12,183 bases of DNA, from assembly GCA_003516765.1 (NCBI GenBank), contig DPCD01000138.1:225-12407 (forward strand), written 5' to 3'. Numbering within the stretch: the first letter of the stretch is position 1; each line of letters begins with the position of its first letter. This document shows, in pieces, positions 1 through 6,724 of this stretch. The DNA is from Clostridiales bacterium (GTDB taxonomy: Bacteria; Bacillota; Clostridia; Oscillospirales; Oscillospiraceae). The translations under genes and the position numbers were made by a program. Under the pieces are notes generated by a model. It was given only the letters and a program-made list of their open reading frames with translations. It searched no databases and was not told the DNA's origin.

Positions 1-165
1 CTCGAGGGCATGGCCTGCCCCGGTGGGTGCATCGCTGGCGCGGGCACGGTCATCTCCAGCGACGCGGCGGCAAAAAAGCTTCAGCAGCATATGGCCGAGG
101 CGGAGATCCAGTCCAGCGCGGACAGCCCGTATGCCGATCTTGCCGACCAGCTGAACGAGCCGTGA
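1..165 (+). CDS. [FeFe] hydrogenase, C-terminal end (partial, 5' end outside window)
   Basis: The frame is open from base 1 and ends at TGA 163-165, giving 54 residues. It begins LEGMACPGGCIAGAGT, which matches the last H-cluster signature of [FeFe] hydrogenases (E-x-M-x-C-x-x-G-C). In that family the two cysteines of the CPGGC segment bind the cubane and bridge it to the di-iron site. The enzyme interconverts protons and H2, usually with ferredoxin as electron partner. The GAGT ending differs from the GGGQP seen in the classic group A enzymes and resembles the group B type (ferredoxin-like domain plus catalytic domain), but only the tail is visible, so the subgroup is a guess. The last ~35 residues are polar and alanine-rich. 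No strong terminator follows directly; the next hairpin with a T-run is at 259-301, inside the leader of the next gene. Confidence 0.85.
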   Translation, partial: LEGMACPGGCIAGAGTVISSDAAAKKLQQHMAEAEIQSSADSPYADLADQLNEP

Positions 166-213
166 TGCGCAAAAGCGCCAAAAATCAGAGACAGATTTTG
201 TTCAAAACTGCCT

Positions 214-242
214 TTGCAAACGGCGCTTCCTCCCGGTAGAAT
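214..242 (+). promoter_or_regulatory. Candidate sigma-70 promoter for the MATE gene
   Basis: TTGCAA (214-219) and TAGAAT (237-242) are separated by exactly 17 bases. The -10 matches consensus in 5 of 6 positions and the -35 in 4 of 6. Transcription would start near 249, leaving a leader of about 70 nt that contains the 259-301 hairpin. No experimental support; judged by motif and spacing only. Confidence 0.5.
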
Positions 243-258
243 AAATAGGACAACGTGT

Positions 259-301
259 GGCACTTTGCGTAATTCCGGTTGCAGAGTGCCGCGCGCTTTT
301 T
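259..301 (+). terminator. Terminator-like hairpin in the MATE leader (possible attenuator)
   Basis: The arms GGCACTTTGC (259-268) and GCAGAGTGCC (281-290) pair over 10 bp with one G-U pair and a 12-nt loop. GCGCGC and then TTTTT (297-301) follow. The T-run sits 6 bases after the stem, so termination may be weak. It could end read-through from the hydrogenase gene. If the 214-242 promoter is real, it lies inside the MATE leader and could act as an attenuator. Confidence 0.5.
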
Positions 302-320
302 GTTTGCTTGGAGGGAAATT

Positions 321-1724
321 ATGGAACAGAACAATTCGCATCTAGCTGAGTGCCGGGTGGACGCGCTCATGCGCGCTTATGCGCTGCCGTGCATCATATC
401 TCTGCTGGTAGGGGCGCTGTATAACATCGTCGACCAGATTTTCATCGCGAACGCAAGCTATCTCGGCTCTTACGGCAACGCAGCAAACACGGTTGTGTTC
501 CCGTTGACCGTCGTGGCGCTGGCGCTTGCGGTGATGGTGGGCGACGGCTGTTGCGCGTATGTGTCGATCTGTCTGGGAAAGGGAGAAACGCAGCGCGCGA
601 AGCACAGCGCCGGCAATGCGGTTGTGCTGTGCATCGCCGCAAGCCTGGTTCTTACGGCGCTCTATCTTGCCTTTGCAGACCCCATCCTTGCCATGTTCGG
701 CGGCACGGTCAACGAGCAGACGTATCAGTGCAGCCGGGAGTATTTCTTCTACATTACCCTCGGCATTCCGCTTTACATGTTCGGTCAGGCGATGAACCCC
801 ATCATCCGCGCCGATGGCAGTCCGCGCTTTGCGATGGTCTCGACGCTTGCCGGTGCGCTCGCCAATATCATTCTGGACCCGGTTTTCATCTTCTGTTTCC
901 ATTGGGGCATGATGGGAGCCGCCGTCGCAACCGTCGCCGGGCAGGCAATCACAGCGGGGCTTGCCGTGTGGTATCTGTGCCATATGAAGCGGATAAAGCC
1001 CGCAAAGCTCGATTTCCGGCTTTCCGGACCGGTCTGCCGACGGACGCTGGTGCTGGGGCTGACGAGTCTTCTGTCGCAGCTTTCTCTGGTTGCGGCGATG
1101 GCGGCAATCAACAACATGCTGCGCAAATATGGCGCGCAGGACGAGATTTTCTCTCAGCCGCAATACGCACAGATTCCGATGGCAGTCGTCGGCATTGTCA
1201 TGAAATTCTTCCAGATCGTCATTTCCATCGTCGTCGGCATGGCGGCGGGCTGCATCCCGATTGTGGGTTTCAATATGGGCGCGGGGCTGAATGCGCGCGT
1301 CAAGGCACTGTTTACGAAGCTGCTGGTCTGTGAGGCGCTGGTGGGGCTGCTGGCGCTTGCGCTGGTCGAGGTGTTTCCGAGGCAGCTCATCGGCATTTTC
1401 GGCGCGGCAAATGAGAGCGCGTACTATACGCAGTTTGCCCTGCGGGCATTCCGGATCTATCTGTGCATGATGGTCCTCGCCTGCGTGAACAAGGCGTGCT
1501 TCATCTTTTTGCAGGCGATGGGCAAGGCGGCGGCGTCGACCGCGCTGTCGATGCTCCGCGAGATCGTCTTCGGCGTGGGCTTTGCCATTGTGCTGCCGAA
1601 ATTCTTCGGGCTCAGCGGCGTGCTGTATTCCATGCCGGTCTCGGACGTTCTGACGTTCGCGGTTTCAGCGGTTCTGATTGCGAAGACCTACCGGGAGCTG
1701 AACGCGCCTGCCGCAGCAGAATAA
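321..1724 (+). CDS. MATE family multidrug efflux transporter
   Basis: This is a 467-residue polytopic membrane protein of the MATE/DinF superfamily, closest in style to MepA-like transporters of Firmicutes. Such proteins export drugs and cationic compounds using a Na+ or H+ gradient. Family marks are visible in both halves: near the N-terminus LYNIVDQIFIA (33-43) followed by a GNAA stretch and the first FPL segment. In the middle are MNPIIRADGSPRFAM and ILDPVFIF...WGMMGAAVAT, typical of TM5-TM6. In the second half are GCIPIVGFNMGAG and the FLQAMGKAAAS segment. The length and roughly 12 hydrophobic segments agree with the family. I chose ATG 321 because GGAGGG (310-315) lies 5 bases before it; an upstream in-frame TTG at 279 falls within the leader hairpin. 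Neighbouring genes do not reveal a substrate. Confidence 0.93.
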   Translation: MEQNNSHLAECRVDALMRAYALPCIISLLVGALYNIVDQIFIANASYLGSYGNAANTVVFPLTVVALALAVMVGDGCCAYVSICLGKGETQRAKHSAGNAVVLCIAASLVLTALYLAFADPILAMFGGTVNEQTYQCSREYFFYITLGIPLYMFGQAMNPIIRADGSPRFAMVSTLAGALANIILDPVFIFCFHWGMMGAAVATVAGQAITAGLAVWYLCHMKRIKPAKLDFRLSGPVCRRTLVLGLTSLLSQLSLVAAMAAINNMLRKYGAQDEIFSQPQYAQIPMAVVGIVMKFFQIVISIVVGMAAGCIPIVGFNMGAGLNARVKALFTKLLVCEALVGLLALALVEVFPRQLIGIFGAANESAYYTQFALRAFRIYLCMMVLACVNKACFIFLQAMGKAAASTALSMLREIVFGVGFAIVLPKFFGLSGVLYSMPVSDVLTFAVSAVLIAKTYRELNAPAAAE

Positions 1725-1760
1725 TTTACAATTTCGCACTGGATAGCGGGCGCGTGTTTG

Positions 1761-1769
1761 TGGTATGCT
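1761..1769 (+). promoter_or_regulatory. Possible extended -10 promoter for the bile-salt-hydrolase-like gene
   Basis: TGGTATGCT (1761-1769) fits an extended -10 element (TGn followed by a TATAAT-like hexamer, here TATGCT). No good -35 lies 16-18 bases upstream. It sits between the arms GTTTGT (1756-1761) and ACAAAC (1777-1782), which could be an operator-like inverted repeat or chance. A transcription start near 1776 would leave a short leader ending at the AAGGAGG at 1788-1794. Confidence 0.3.
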
Positions 1770-1804
1770 AGGGTGTACAAACCGGACAAGGAGGCGTTCT
1801 GCAC

Positions 1805-2791
1805 ATGTGTACAGCCGCAACATATCAGACAAAGGACTTTTATTTTGGACGCAATCTCGACTACGAGTTTCCCTACGGCGAGGAGGTCTGCATCGTACCG
1901 CGCAGCTTCCCGATTCCGCTGCGCCATCTTCCGGCGCTGCAGACGCACTACGCCATGATCGGCATGGCGCATGTGGAAGACGGATTTCCGCTGTTCTATG
2001 ACGCGGTCAACGAGACGGGGCTCTGCATCGCGGGGCTCAACTTCGTCGGCAACGCCGCATACGCAGAGCCGACAGACGGAAAGACGAACGTGGCGCAGTT
2101 TGAGCTGATCGAGTGGCTTCTCGGCACGTGCCGGAATCTGGAGCAGGCGCGCCGGGCGCTTGCAGGCTGCAATCTCGTCGGAACGCCGTTTTCCGGAAAG
2201 CTTCCCACCGCGCAGCTGCACTGGCTGATTGCCGACGAGACGGGCGCTATCGTGCTCGAAAGCACGCAGGACGGGCTTCACATCTATGAAAACCCCACGG
2301 GCGTGCTGACCAACAATCCGCCGTTTCCGATGCAGCTGTTCGCGCTCAACAATTACGCGCAGCTCTCGCCCCGCCCGCCGGTCAACCGCTTTTCCAAAGA
2401 CCTTTCGCTCCGGGAATACTCGCGGGGCATGGGCGCAATCGGTCTGCCGGGCGATCTGTCGTCGCAGTCGCGCTTCCTCCGCGCGGCGTTCACGAGGCTC
2501 AACGCCAAATCAGATGACACGGAGGAAGCCTCTGTCAGCCAGTTTTTCCACATCCTGACCTCCGTCGAGCAGACGCGCGGCTGCTGCGAGCTGGAGAACG
2601 GAAAATACGAGATCACGCTGTACTCGAGCTGCTGCAACGCAAAAACCGGCGTCTATTACTACACGACCTATGAAAACCGGCGCATCACGGCGATCCGGCT
2701 GCGCGCAGAGAATCTGGACGCACAGACGCTTTTCCGCTTCCCGCTGGTGCAGCAGCAGAGCATCTGCTATCTCAACGGCGAAAACGCATAG
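1805..2791 (+). CDS. Choloylglycine hydrolase family enzyme, probable bile salt hydrolase
   Basis: This 328-residue Ntn-hydrolase fold enzyme belongs to the choloylglycine hydrolase / penicillin V acylase family, which cuts a linear amide bond, for example freeing glycine or taurine from conjugated bile acids. The protein starts Met-Cys; Cys2 becomes the catalytic nucleophile after loss of Met1. Other expected active-site residues are in place: R16 and D19 (FGRNLD), N79 (AGLNF), N170 (VLTNNPPF) and R223 (SRFLRAAF). Asn at the N79 position is the bile-salt-hydrolase state; penicillin V acylases usually have Tyr there. LPGD (214-217) and the late YYYTTYENRRITAI segment also match Clostridium bile salt hydrolase as I recall it. 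No signal peptide is seen, so it is cytoplasmic. AAGGAGG ends 10 bases before the ATG. It appears to be a single-gene unit ending at the 2799-2837 terminator. The substrate is inferred, not shown. Confidence 0.88.
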   Translation: MCTAATYQTKDFYFGRNLDYEFPYGEEVCIVPRSFPIPLRHLPALQTHYAMIGMAHVEDGFPLFYDAVNETGLCIAGLNFVGNAAYAEPTDGKTNVAQFELIEWLLGTCRNLEQARRALAGCNLVGTPFSGKLPTAQLHWLIADETGAIVLESTQDGLHIYENPTGVLTNNPPFPMQLFALNNYAQLSPRPPVNRFSKDLSLREYSRGMGAIGLPGDLSSQSRFLRAAFTRLNAKSDDTEEASVSQFFHILTSVEQTRGCCELENGKYEITLYSSCCNAKTGVYYYTTYENRRITAIRLRAENLDAQTLFRFPLVQQQSICYLNGENA

Positions 2792-2798
2792 TTTATCC

Positions 2799-2837
2799 AT
2801 GCTCCGGCTGTTCTTCGGAACAGTCGGGGCATTTTTT
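2799..2837 (+). terminator. Rho-independent terminator after the bile-salt-hydrolase-like gene
   Basis: A 15-bp stem (2799-2813 with 2818-2832, two G-U pairs) is closed by a TTCG tetraloop (2814-2817) and followed directly by TTTTTT (2832-2837). It starts 7 bases after the stop codon. It is a textbook intrinsic terminator and separates this gene from the next promoter at 2856. Confidence 0.95.
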
Positions 2838-2855
2838 CGCATGGGGAAAAAGGGT

Positions 2856-2884
2856 TTGACAGGCGCGGGAAAAGCGGATATGAT
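2856..2884 (+). promoter_or_regulatory. Strong sigma-70 promoter of the isomerase-dehydrogenase-transketolase operon
   Basis: TTGACA (2856-2861, perfect) and TATGAT (2879-2884, 5 of 6) are separated by 17 bases. It lies just after a terminator and about 57 bases before the first start codon. Transcription should start near 2891. No operator is obvious, which suggests constitutive or simply controlled expression. Confidence 0.88.
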
Positions 2885-2908
2885 AGACTCGACATTGATT
2901 GGAAACGA

Positions 2909-2923
2909 ACCGGCTTTGCCGGT
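2909..2923 (+). other. Short leader hairpin before the operon's first ribosome binding site
   Basis: ACCGGC (2909-2914) and GCCGGT (2918-2923) are perfectly complementary with a TTT loop. The hairpin ends 4 bases before the GGAGG (2928-2932). No T-run follows, so it is not a terminator. It may protect the 5' end of the mRNA, expose the ribosome binding site, or be an operator dyad in DNA. Confidence 0.4.
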
Positions 2924-2940
2924 CCACGGAGGCATCCCAT

Positions 2941-3831
2941 ATGAAAGAATCCATTCACAAGTATTTTAAGGTCGGTACCATCCAGTGGATGAGCTTTCCG
3001 AACAGCGCGCCGCTTGATTCGCTGCTCGCCATCGCGCGCGACGATTATTTTGACGCGGTCGAGCTGACGGGCTACGGCGCAGACCGTGGCAAGGCAAAGG
3101 CGATTCTCGACCAGAGCCACCTGACTGTCTGCTTCGGCTCGCACCCGATTGAGCTGAAAAACAAGCTCAACCCGAACGCACTGGATGAGGCAGAGCGGCA
3201 GAAGGCAGAGGATGTGCTGAAGCAGACCATCGATGAGGCGGAATACCTCGGCTCGAAGGGCGTTACGTTCCTCGCCGGGCACTGGCAGGAGGACACGAAG
3301 GAGCAGGCGTATGCGCAGCTTCTCAAGACCACGCGCGCGCTGTGCGATTATGCGGCGGAAAAGAACATGATGGTCGAGATGGAGGTCTTCGATTTTGACA
3401 TGGACAAGGCGGCACTGATCGGTCCTGCGCCCCTGGCTGCACGTTTTGCTGCCGACATGCGCACGACGCACAACAACTTCGGTCTCGTCGTCGATCTGAG
3501 CCATTTCCCCACAACCTATGAGACCAGCCGCTTCGTCATCCGCACGCTGCGCCCGTATATTTCGCATTTCCACTTCGGAAACGCGGTCGTTAAGCCCGGC
3601 TGCGACGGCTACGGCGACAAGCACCCGCGCTTCGGCTATCCGAACAGCGCCAACGACGTCGCTGAAATGCTCGACTTCCTGCGCGTTTTGAAAGAGGAAG
3701 GCTTCTTCGACGCGGAAAATCCCTATGTCCTGTCCGCCGAGGTCACGCTCCGTCCGGGCGAGGACGAAGGCATTGTGCTGGCAAACACAAAGCGTGTGTT
3801 AAATCGCGCCTGGGCGCTGCTGGAAGACTGA
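2941..3831 (+). CDS. Sugar phosphate isomerase/epimerase-like TIM-barrel protein
   Basis: This 296-residue soluble protein belongs to the xylose-isomerase-like TIM-barrel superfamily (AP endonuclease 2 fold), whose members isomerise or epimerise sugars and small ketoacids using a bound divalent metal. Likely metal and catalytic residues follow the family pattern: E146 or E148 on strand 5 (MVEMEVFDFD), D185 and H188 in VVDLSHFP (the D-x-x-H motif), H209 or H211 (ISHFHFGNA) and E267 near the end (LSAEV). ATG 2941 has GGAGG 8 bases upstream; an upstream in-frame TTG at 2899 lacks one. It is the first gene of an operon with a hydroxyacid dehydrogenase and a split transketolase, so hydroxypyruvate, a ketose or a ketose phosphate is a plausible substrate. 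The family is functionally very mixed, so the exact reaction cannot be read from sequence. Confidence 0.82.
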   Translation: MKESIHKYFKVGTIQWMSFPNSAPLDSLLAIARDDYFDAVELTGYGADRGKAKAILDQSHLTVCFGSHPIELKNKLNPNALDEAERQKAEDVLKQTIDEAEYLGSKGVTFLAGHWQEDTKEQAYAQLLKTTRALCDYAAEKNMMVEMEVFDFDMDKAALIGPAPLAARFAADMRTTHNNFGLVVDLSHFPTTYETSRFVIRTLRPYISHFHFGNAVVKPGCDGYGDKHPRFGYPNSANDVAEMLDFLRVLKEEGFFDAENPYVLSAEVTLRPGEDEGIVLANTKRVLNRAWALLED

Positions 3832-3874
3832 TCGCAAAACCTGCCCCCGCAAAATGCATTTTGGAGGGAATCAC

Positions 3875-4840
3875 ATGAAACTGGTCGTTCTGGACGGCTA
3901 CACCGAAAACCCCGGCGATCTGAGCTGGGAGGCGCTTCAGGCATTTGGCGAGGTGACGGTCTATGACCGCACGTCCTATGTCGACGCGCCCATCATCGCA
4001 GAGCGCCTGCAGGATGCGGACATCGCCGTGGTCAACAAGACGCCCATCACGAAACAGACGCTGGACGCCTGCCCGCACTTAAAACTCATCTGCGTGCTTG
4101 CCACGGGCTACAATGTCGTCGACTGCGCCTGCGCAAAGGAAAAAGGCATTCCGGTCTGCAACGTGCCGGCATACGGCACGGCGTCGGTCAGCCAGTTTGC
4201 CATCGCGCTGCTTCTGGAGCTTTGCCACCACATCGGGCACCACAGCGAAACGGTACACGCCGGACGCTGGGCAAATAACGCCGACTGGTGCTACTGGGAC
4301 TATCCCATGGTCGAGCTTGCCGGCAAGACCATCGGCATCATCGGCTTCGGCAGAATCGGTCAGGCGACCGGCAGAATTGCTGCCGCGCTCGGCATGCGCG
4401 TTCTGGCGCACAGCCCGCACGAAAGTGACGAAGGGCGCAGAATCGGCACGTATGTGGATCTCGACACGCTGCTGCGCGAGTCGGATGTCATCAGCCTGCA
4501 CTGCCCGCTGACAAAGGACAACGCGGAGCTGATTGACCGCCAGACGATTGCAAAGATGAAAGACGGCGCGCTTCTGGTGAACAACGCCAGAGGGCAGCTT
4601 CTGAACGAGCAGGATGTGGCGGACGCGCTGAACAGCGGAAAGCTTGCCGGCGCGGCGCTCGATGTGGTTTCCGCAGAGCCGATTCATGCCGATAACCCCC
4701 TGCTTTCGGCAAAAAACTGTATCCTCACGCCGCATATCTCGTGGGCGCCGCTGGAGAGCCGGCAGCGCATCATGGATATCACGGCTGCAAATATCCAGGC
4801 GTTCCTCAACGGTGCGCCGCAGAACGTTGTCAACAAGTGA
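3875..4840 (+). CDS. D-2-hydroxyacid dehydrogenase, glycerate dehydrogenase/hydroxypyruvate reductase type
   Basis: This 321-residue NAD(P)-dependent D-isomer-specific 2-hydroxyacid dehydrogenase reversibly reduces a 2-ketoacid such as hydroxypyruvate or glyoxylate. The Rossmann motif is GFGRIG (157-162). The catalytic triad is R239 (NNARGQ), E268 (VSAEP) and H287 (TPHISW). The N-terminal substrate domain shows ATGYNVVD and VPAYGTASV, usual for glycerate dehydrogenase/hydroxypyruvate reductase members. The second Rossmann strand ends VLAHSP, without the Asp that normally binds the NAD ribose, so NADPH use is possible. The start at 3875 has GGAGGG 6 bases upstream; an earlier in-frame ATG at 3854 lacks a ribosome site. 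It lies 43 bases after the isomerase gene and 14 bases before the transketolase gene. Substrate assignment is by family and context only. Confidence 0.88.
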   Translation: MKLVVLDGYTENPGDLSWEALQAFGEVTVYDRTSYVDAPIIAERLQDADIAVVNKTPITKQTLDACPHLKLICVLATGYNVVDCACAKEKGIPVCNVPAYGTASVSQFAIALLLELCHHIGHHSETVHAGRWANNADWCYWDYPMVELAGKTIGIIGFGRIGQATGRIAAALGMRVLAHSPHESDEGRRIGTYVDLDTLLRESDVISLHCPLTKDNAELIDRQTIAKMKDGALLVNNARGQLLNEQDVADALNSGKLAGAALDVVSAEPIHADNPLLSAKNCILTPHISWAPLESRQRIMDITAANIQAFLNGAPQNVVNK

Positions 4841-4854
4841 GATTGGAGGACTGT

Positions 4855-5688
4855 ATGAAATTAACTGCTGCTGAAACGGCACAGCTCAATGCGCTCTGCA
4901 AAAAGTTCCGCATTGACGTGCTGACGGTTCTGCATGAAAAGCAGACCGGTCATCCGGGCGGATCGCTGTCCGTCTGCGAAATTCTGACGACCCTGTATTT
5001 TAAAGAGATGAATGTCCGCCCGGACGAGCCCCAGTGGGCAGAGCGCGACCGTCTCGTGCTGTCGAAGGGTCACGCCGCGCCGATGCTCTATCGCGTGCTG
5101 GCGGAAAAGGGCTTCTTCCCGGTTGAGGAAATGCACACGCTGCGCGACTTTGAGACGCGCCTGCAGGGGCATCCCTGCGCGCGCGAGACCCCGGGTGTGG
5201 ACGCCACCACAGGTCCTCTGGGCATGGGTCTTTCCGCTGCGGTCGGCATGGCGGTCGGTCTGCGCATGAAGAAAAGCGACGCGAGAGTCTACGCCATCCT
5301 CGGCGACGGCGAAATTGAAGAGGGCACGATCTGGGAAGCGTGCATGTCCGCCAACAAGTTCAAGGTCGACAATCTCTGCGCCGTCCTCGACTGGAACGGC
5401 GTGCAGCTCGACGGCACGAACGACGAAATTATGCCGCTCGGCGATGTGAACGCAAAGTTCCGCGCGTTCGGCTGGAACACGATCGAAATTGACGGTCACG
5501 ACGTGAATGCGCTCCATGACGCCTTCGAGCAGGCAAAGACCGTCAAGGGTCAGCCGACCATCATCCTGGCGCATACCATCAAGGGCAAGGGCGTCTCGTT
5601 CATGGAGGGCAAGAGCGGCTGGCACGGCAAGGCAATCGACGACGAAAGCTTCGCGCAGGCGATGAAAGAGCTGGGAGGTGCGCAGTAA
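4855..5688 (+). CDS. Transketolase, N-terminal (thiamine-diphosphate-binding) subunit
   Basis: At 277 residues this corresponds to the pyrophosphate-binding half of transketolase, encoded separately as in many Clostridia and archaea. With its partner it moves a two-carbon ketol unit between sugar phosphates in the non-oxidative pentose phosphate pathway. Visible marks are GHPGGS (32-37), SKGHA (70-74), the thiamine-diphosphate motif from GDGE (150-153) to N181 (LDWNG), GPLGMGLS (120-127) and the late HTIKGKGVSFM and WHGKA segments. GGAGG sits 7 bases before ATG 4855. The stop codon overlaps the next start by one base (TAATG), implying coupled translation and equal subunit amounts. Special split transketolases also act in apulose and sulfoquinovose breakdown, so a role other than the pentose phosphate pathway is possible given the unusual neighbours. 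Confidence 0.95.
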   Translation: MKLTAAETAQLNALCKKFRIDVLTVLHEKQTGHPGGSLSVCEILTTLYFKEMNVRPDEPQWAERDRLVLSKGHAAPMLYRVLAEKGFFPVEEMHTLRDFETRLQGHPCARETPGVDATTGPLGMGLSAAVGMAVGLRMKKSDARVYAILGDGEIEEGTIWEACMSANKFKVDNLCAVLDWNGVQLDGTNDEIMPLGDVNAKFRAFGWNTIEIDGHDVNALHDAFEQAKTVKGQPTIILAHTIKGKGVSFMEGKSGWHGKAIDDESFAQAMKELGGAQ

Positions 5689-6623
5689 TGGGAAAGGCAA
5701 TCCGTGAAGTATACGGCGAGGCATTGGTCAAATACGGCAAGGACGACGAGCGGATCGTGGTTCTCGACGCGGACCTCAGCGGCTCGACGAAGTCGGGTAT
5801 TTTCGGAAAAGCGTGCCCCGAGCGGTTTTTGAACGTCGGCATCGCAGAGTCCAACATGGTCGGCATGGCGGCAGGGCTCGCCTCGGTCGGCAAGATTCCG
5901 TTTGTGAACACCTTTACGGTCTTCCTGACGACGCTGGGTCTTTGCGCGGCAAGAGCGTTCGGCTCTTACTCGCAGCTGCCGATCAAGTTTGCCGGCGCAT
6001 ACGGCGGCATGTCCGACGCCTTCGACGGTCCGAGCCATCATGCGCTCGAGGACATCGCAGTCATGCGGAGTCTGGCAAACGTGCAGGTTTTCGTACCGTG
6101 CGATGCAGTGCAGACCGAGTGGCTGGTCAAGTACGCAATTGACACGCCGAAGCCCATCTATCTGCGCCTTTCGCGCGACAAGTTCAAGGACCTCTACACC
6201 AGCGAAACCGAATTCGCACCCGGCAAGGGCATCGTCGTCCGCGAGGGCACGGACATCACGGTCATTGCCTGCGGTCTGATGGTCGGAAACGCGATCGACG
6301 CGGCAGAGGAGCTTGCAAAAGAAGGCATTTCCGTGCGCGTGGTCGACATGTTCAGCATCAAGCCGATTGACGAAGAGCTGATTGTCCGCTGCGCAAAGGA
6401 AACCGGCGCCATCGTCTCTGCCGAGGAGCACAACATTTACGGCGGACTCGGCAGCGCGGTTGCCGAGGTGCTGACGAAGCACGGCTGCGGCGTAACGCAG
6501 GGCTTTGTCGGCGTCAACGACTGCCACGGCGAGTGCGGTCCTTACAAGAAGCTTCTTGCGAAGTACGGTCTGGACGCGAACGCAATTGCCAACAAAGTTC
6601 GCGAAACGCTGTCAAAGAAGTAA
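5688..6623 (+). CDS. Transketolase, C-terminal (pyrimidine-binding and C-terminal domain) subunit
   Basis: This 311-residue protein is the second half of a split transketolase. It carries the pyrimidine-binding domain with the catalytic glutamate E54 in VGIAESNMVG, which activates the thiamine aminopyrimidine ring, and GPSHHALEDIA (114-124) with active-site histidines. The C-terminal domain (about 185-311) includes VVDMFSIKPID and ends with the usual CGPYKKLLAKYGL segment. The active site forms at the interface with the upstream subunit. ATG 5688 overlaps the previous stop by one base, and its ribosome site GGGAGG (5673-5678) lies in the end of that gene. It is the last gene of the operon; a terminator begins 13 bases after the stop codon. 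Confidence 0.95.
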   Translation: MGKAIREVYGEALVKYGKDDERIVVLDADLSGSTKSGIFGKACPERFLNVGIAESNMVGMAAGLASVGKIPFVNTFTVFLTTLGLCAARAFGSYSQLPIKFAGAYGGMSDAFDGPSHHALEDIAVMRSLANVQVFVPCDAVQTEWLVKYAIDTPKPIYLRLSRDKFKDLYTSETEFAPGKGIVVREGTDITVIACGLMVGNAIDAAEELAKEGISVRVVDMFSIKPIDEELIVRCAKETGAIVSAEEHNIYGGLGSAVAEVLTKHGCGVTQGFVGVNDCHGECGPYKKLLAKYGLDANAIANKVRETLSKK

Positions 6624-6636
6624 TTTCCCAAAAAGC

Positions 6637-6670
6637 AAGCGCCCGAAGGCAAAGCCTCCGGGCGCTTTTT
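6637..6670 (+). terminator. Terminator of the isomerase-dehydrogenase-transketolase operon
   Basis: AAGCGCCCGAAGGC (6637-6650) pairs with GCCTCCGGGCGCTT (6654-6667) around an AAA loop, with a single A/C mismatch, and runs into TTTTT (6666-6670). It is GC-rich and lies just after the transketolase stop codon. Confidence 0.93.
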
Positions 6671-6679
6671 GCGGCAGAA

Positions 6680-6711
6680 AAAGGAGCGATACCTTGCGGT
6701 ATCGCTCCTTT
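6680..6711 (-). terminator. Terminator of the infC-rpmI-rplT operon
   Basis: A perfect 14-bp stem (6680-6693 with 6698-6711) has a 4-nt loop. On the minus strand it is followed by TTTTT (complement of 6677-6681), 13 bases after the rplT stop codon. On the plus strand it is followed by TTTGCTTTTT, so it may work in both directions and back up the 6637-6670 terminator. Confidence 0.9.
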
Positions 6712-6724
6712 GCTTTTTGAAATT

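Noticed and set aside
279..320. Upstream TTG start that would add 14 residues to the MATE protein
   Set aside because: It falls in the leader hairpin and has no ribosome site, while ATG 321 has GGAGGG at a good distance.
2767..3624. Minus-strand open frame of about 285 codons opposite the isomerase gene (similar ones lie at 342-1163, 4079-4882, 4861-5724 and 5550-6527)
   Set aside because: Each is antisense to a gene with clear catalytic motifs and lacks a ribosome site; they also run through terminators or promoters.
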